Shown here: positions 7,042-7,096 of the stretch, piece by piece
How positions within the stretch are numbered: position 1 is the first letter of the stretch
Layout: each line of letters opens with the position of its first letter
Source of the DNA: an archaeon
GTDB taxonomy: Archaea > Asgardarchaeota > Hermodarchaeia > Hermodarchaeales > Hermodarchaeaceae
Direction of reading: 5' to 3'
DNA length: 7,096 nt
Assembly (NCBI GenBank): GCA_016550415.1
Contig: JABXGU010000753.1
Location: 1 to 7,096, forward strand
Translations under genes and position numbers: made by a program
The notes under the pieces: model-generated
Databases searched by the model: none
Seen by the model: the letters and a program-made list of their open reading frames with translations, nothing else
What the model was told of the DNA's origin: nothing

Positions 7042-7096
7042 CTAGAGTTCACCGATATCCTCACTCCAGAGTTCTGGGTTCGCCTTAATGAACTCC
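7042..7096 (-). CDS. 3' end of a minus-strand gene entering from the right edge
   Basis: The last 18 codons before a TAG at 7044-7042 read EFIKANPELWSEDIGEL, a charged, amphipathic tail of protein-like composition. If real, its stop lies one base from the TAA of the plus-strand FAD gene, so the two are convergent. Too little is present to name a family, and an open frame this short could be chance. Confidence 0.45.
   Translation of the reverse strand, partial: EFIKANPELWSEDIGEL

Overview
The window looks like ordinary chromosomal DNA from an archaeon. The signs are a RadA-type RecA-fold protein, TATA-like boxes about 25-30 bp ahead of plausible transcript starts, Shine-Dalgarno-led TTG starts, a pyrolysin-like secreted protease, and no bacterial -35/-10 promoters that I could see. 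The lineage cannot be fixed from the sequence alone. An Asgard or Thermoplasmatota-type archaeon is a guess. I see no rRNA, tRNA, CRISPR array, insertion sequence or other mobile element.

Layout. Four genes lie on the minus strand. From right to left they are an HD-domain metal-dependent phosphohydrolase (4495-5382), a degenerate RadA/RecA-like protein (3474-4286), a ten-helix EamA/DMT-type transporter (2477-3394), and the first 774 codons of a secreted subtilisin-family protease that runs off the left edge (1-2322). On the plus strand, divergent from the HD gene, is an FAD-binding oxidase whose motifs resemble alkyl-DHAP synthase (5598-7040). Its 3' end meets, with one base between, the apparent 3' end of a minus-strand gene that enters from the right edge (7042-7096). 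Gaps between genes are 79 to 215 bp, and most hold a possible promoter, so the minus-strand genes are probably separate units rather than one operon. No shared pathway is evident.

Most notable points. (1) The RadA-like protein keeps the overall RecA pattern but has lost the Walker A Gly and Ser/Thr, the catalytic Glu and the Walker B Asp, which suggests a non-hydrolysing paralogue. (2) Just before it is an 11-codon reading frame with a strong ribosome-binding site. Its stop overlaps the TTG start of the RadA-like gene (TTGA), so it is either a coupled leader or a sign of a frameshift. (3) The protease has a 220-residue Asp-to-His spacing, with an Asp-rich possible Ca2+ loop, and a tryptophan-packed segment after the His motif. 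(4) The FAD enzyme has several alkyl-DHAP synthase signatures but HQH in place of HHH. (5) A 7-bp inverted repeat sits between the TATA box and the ribosome-binding site of the transporter gene.
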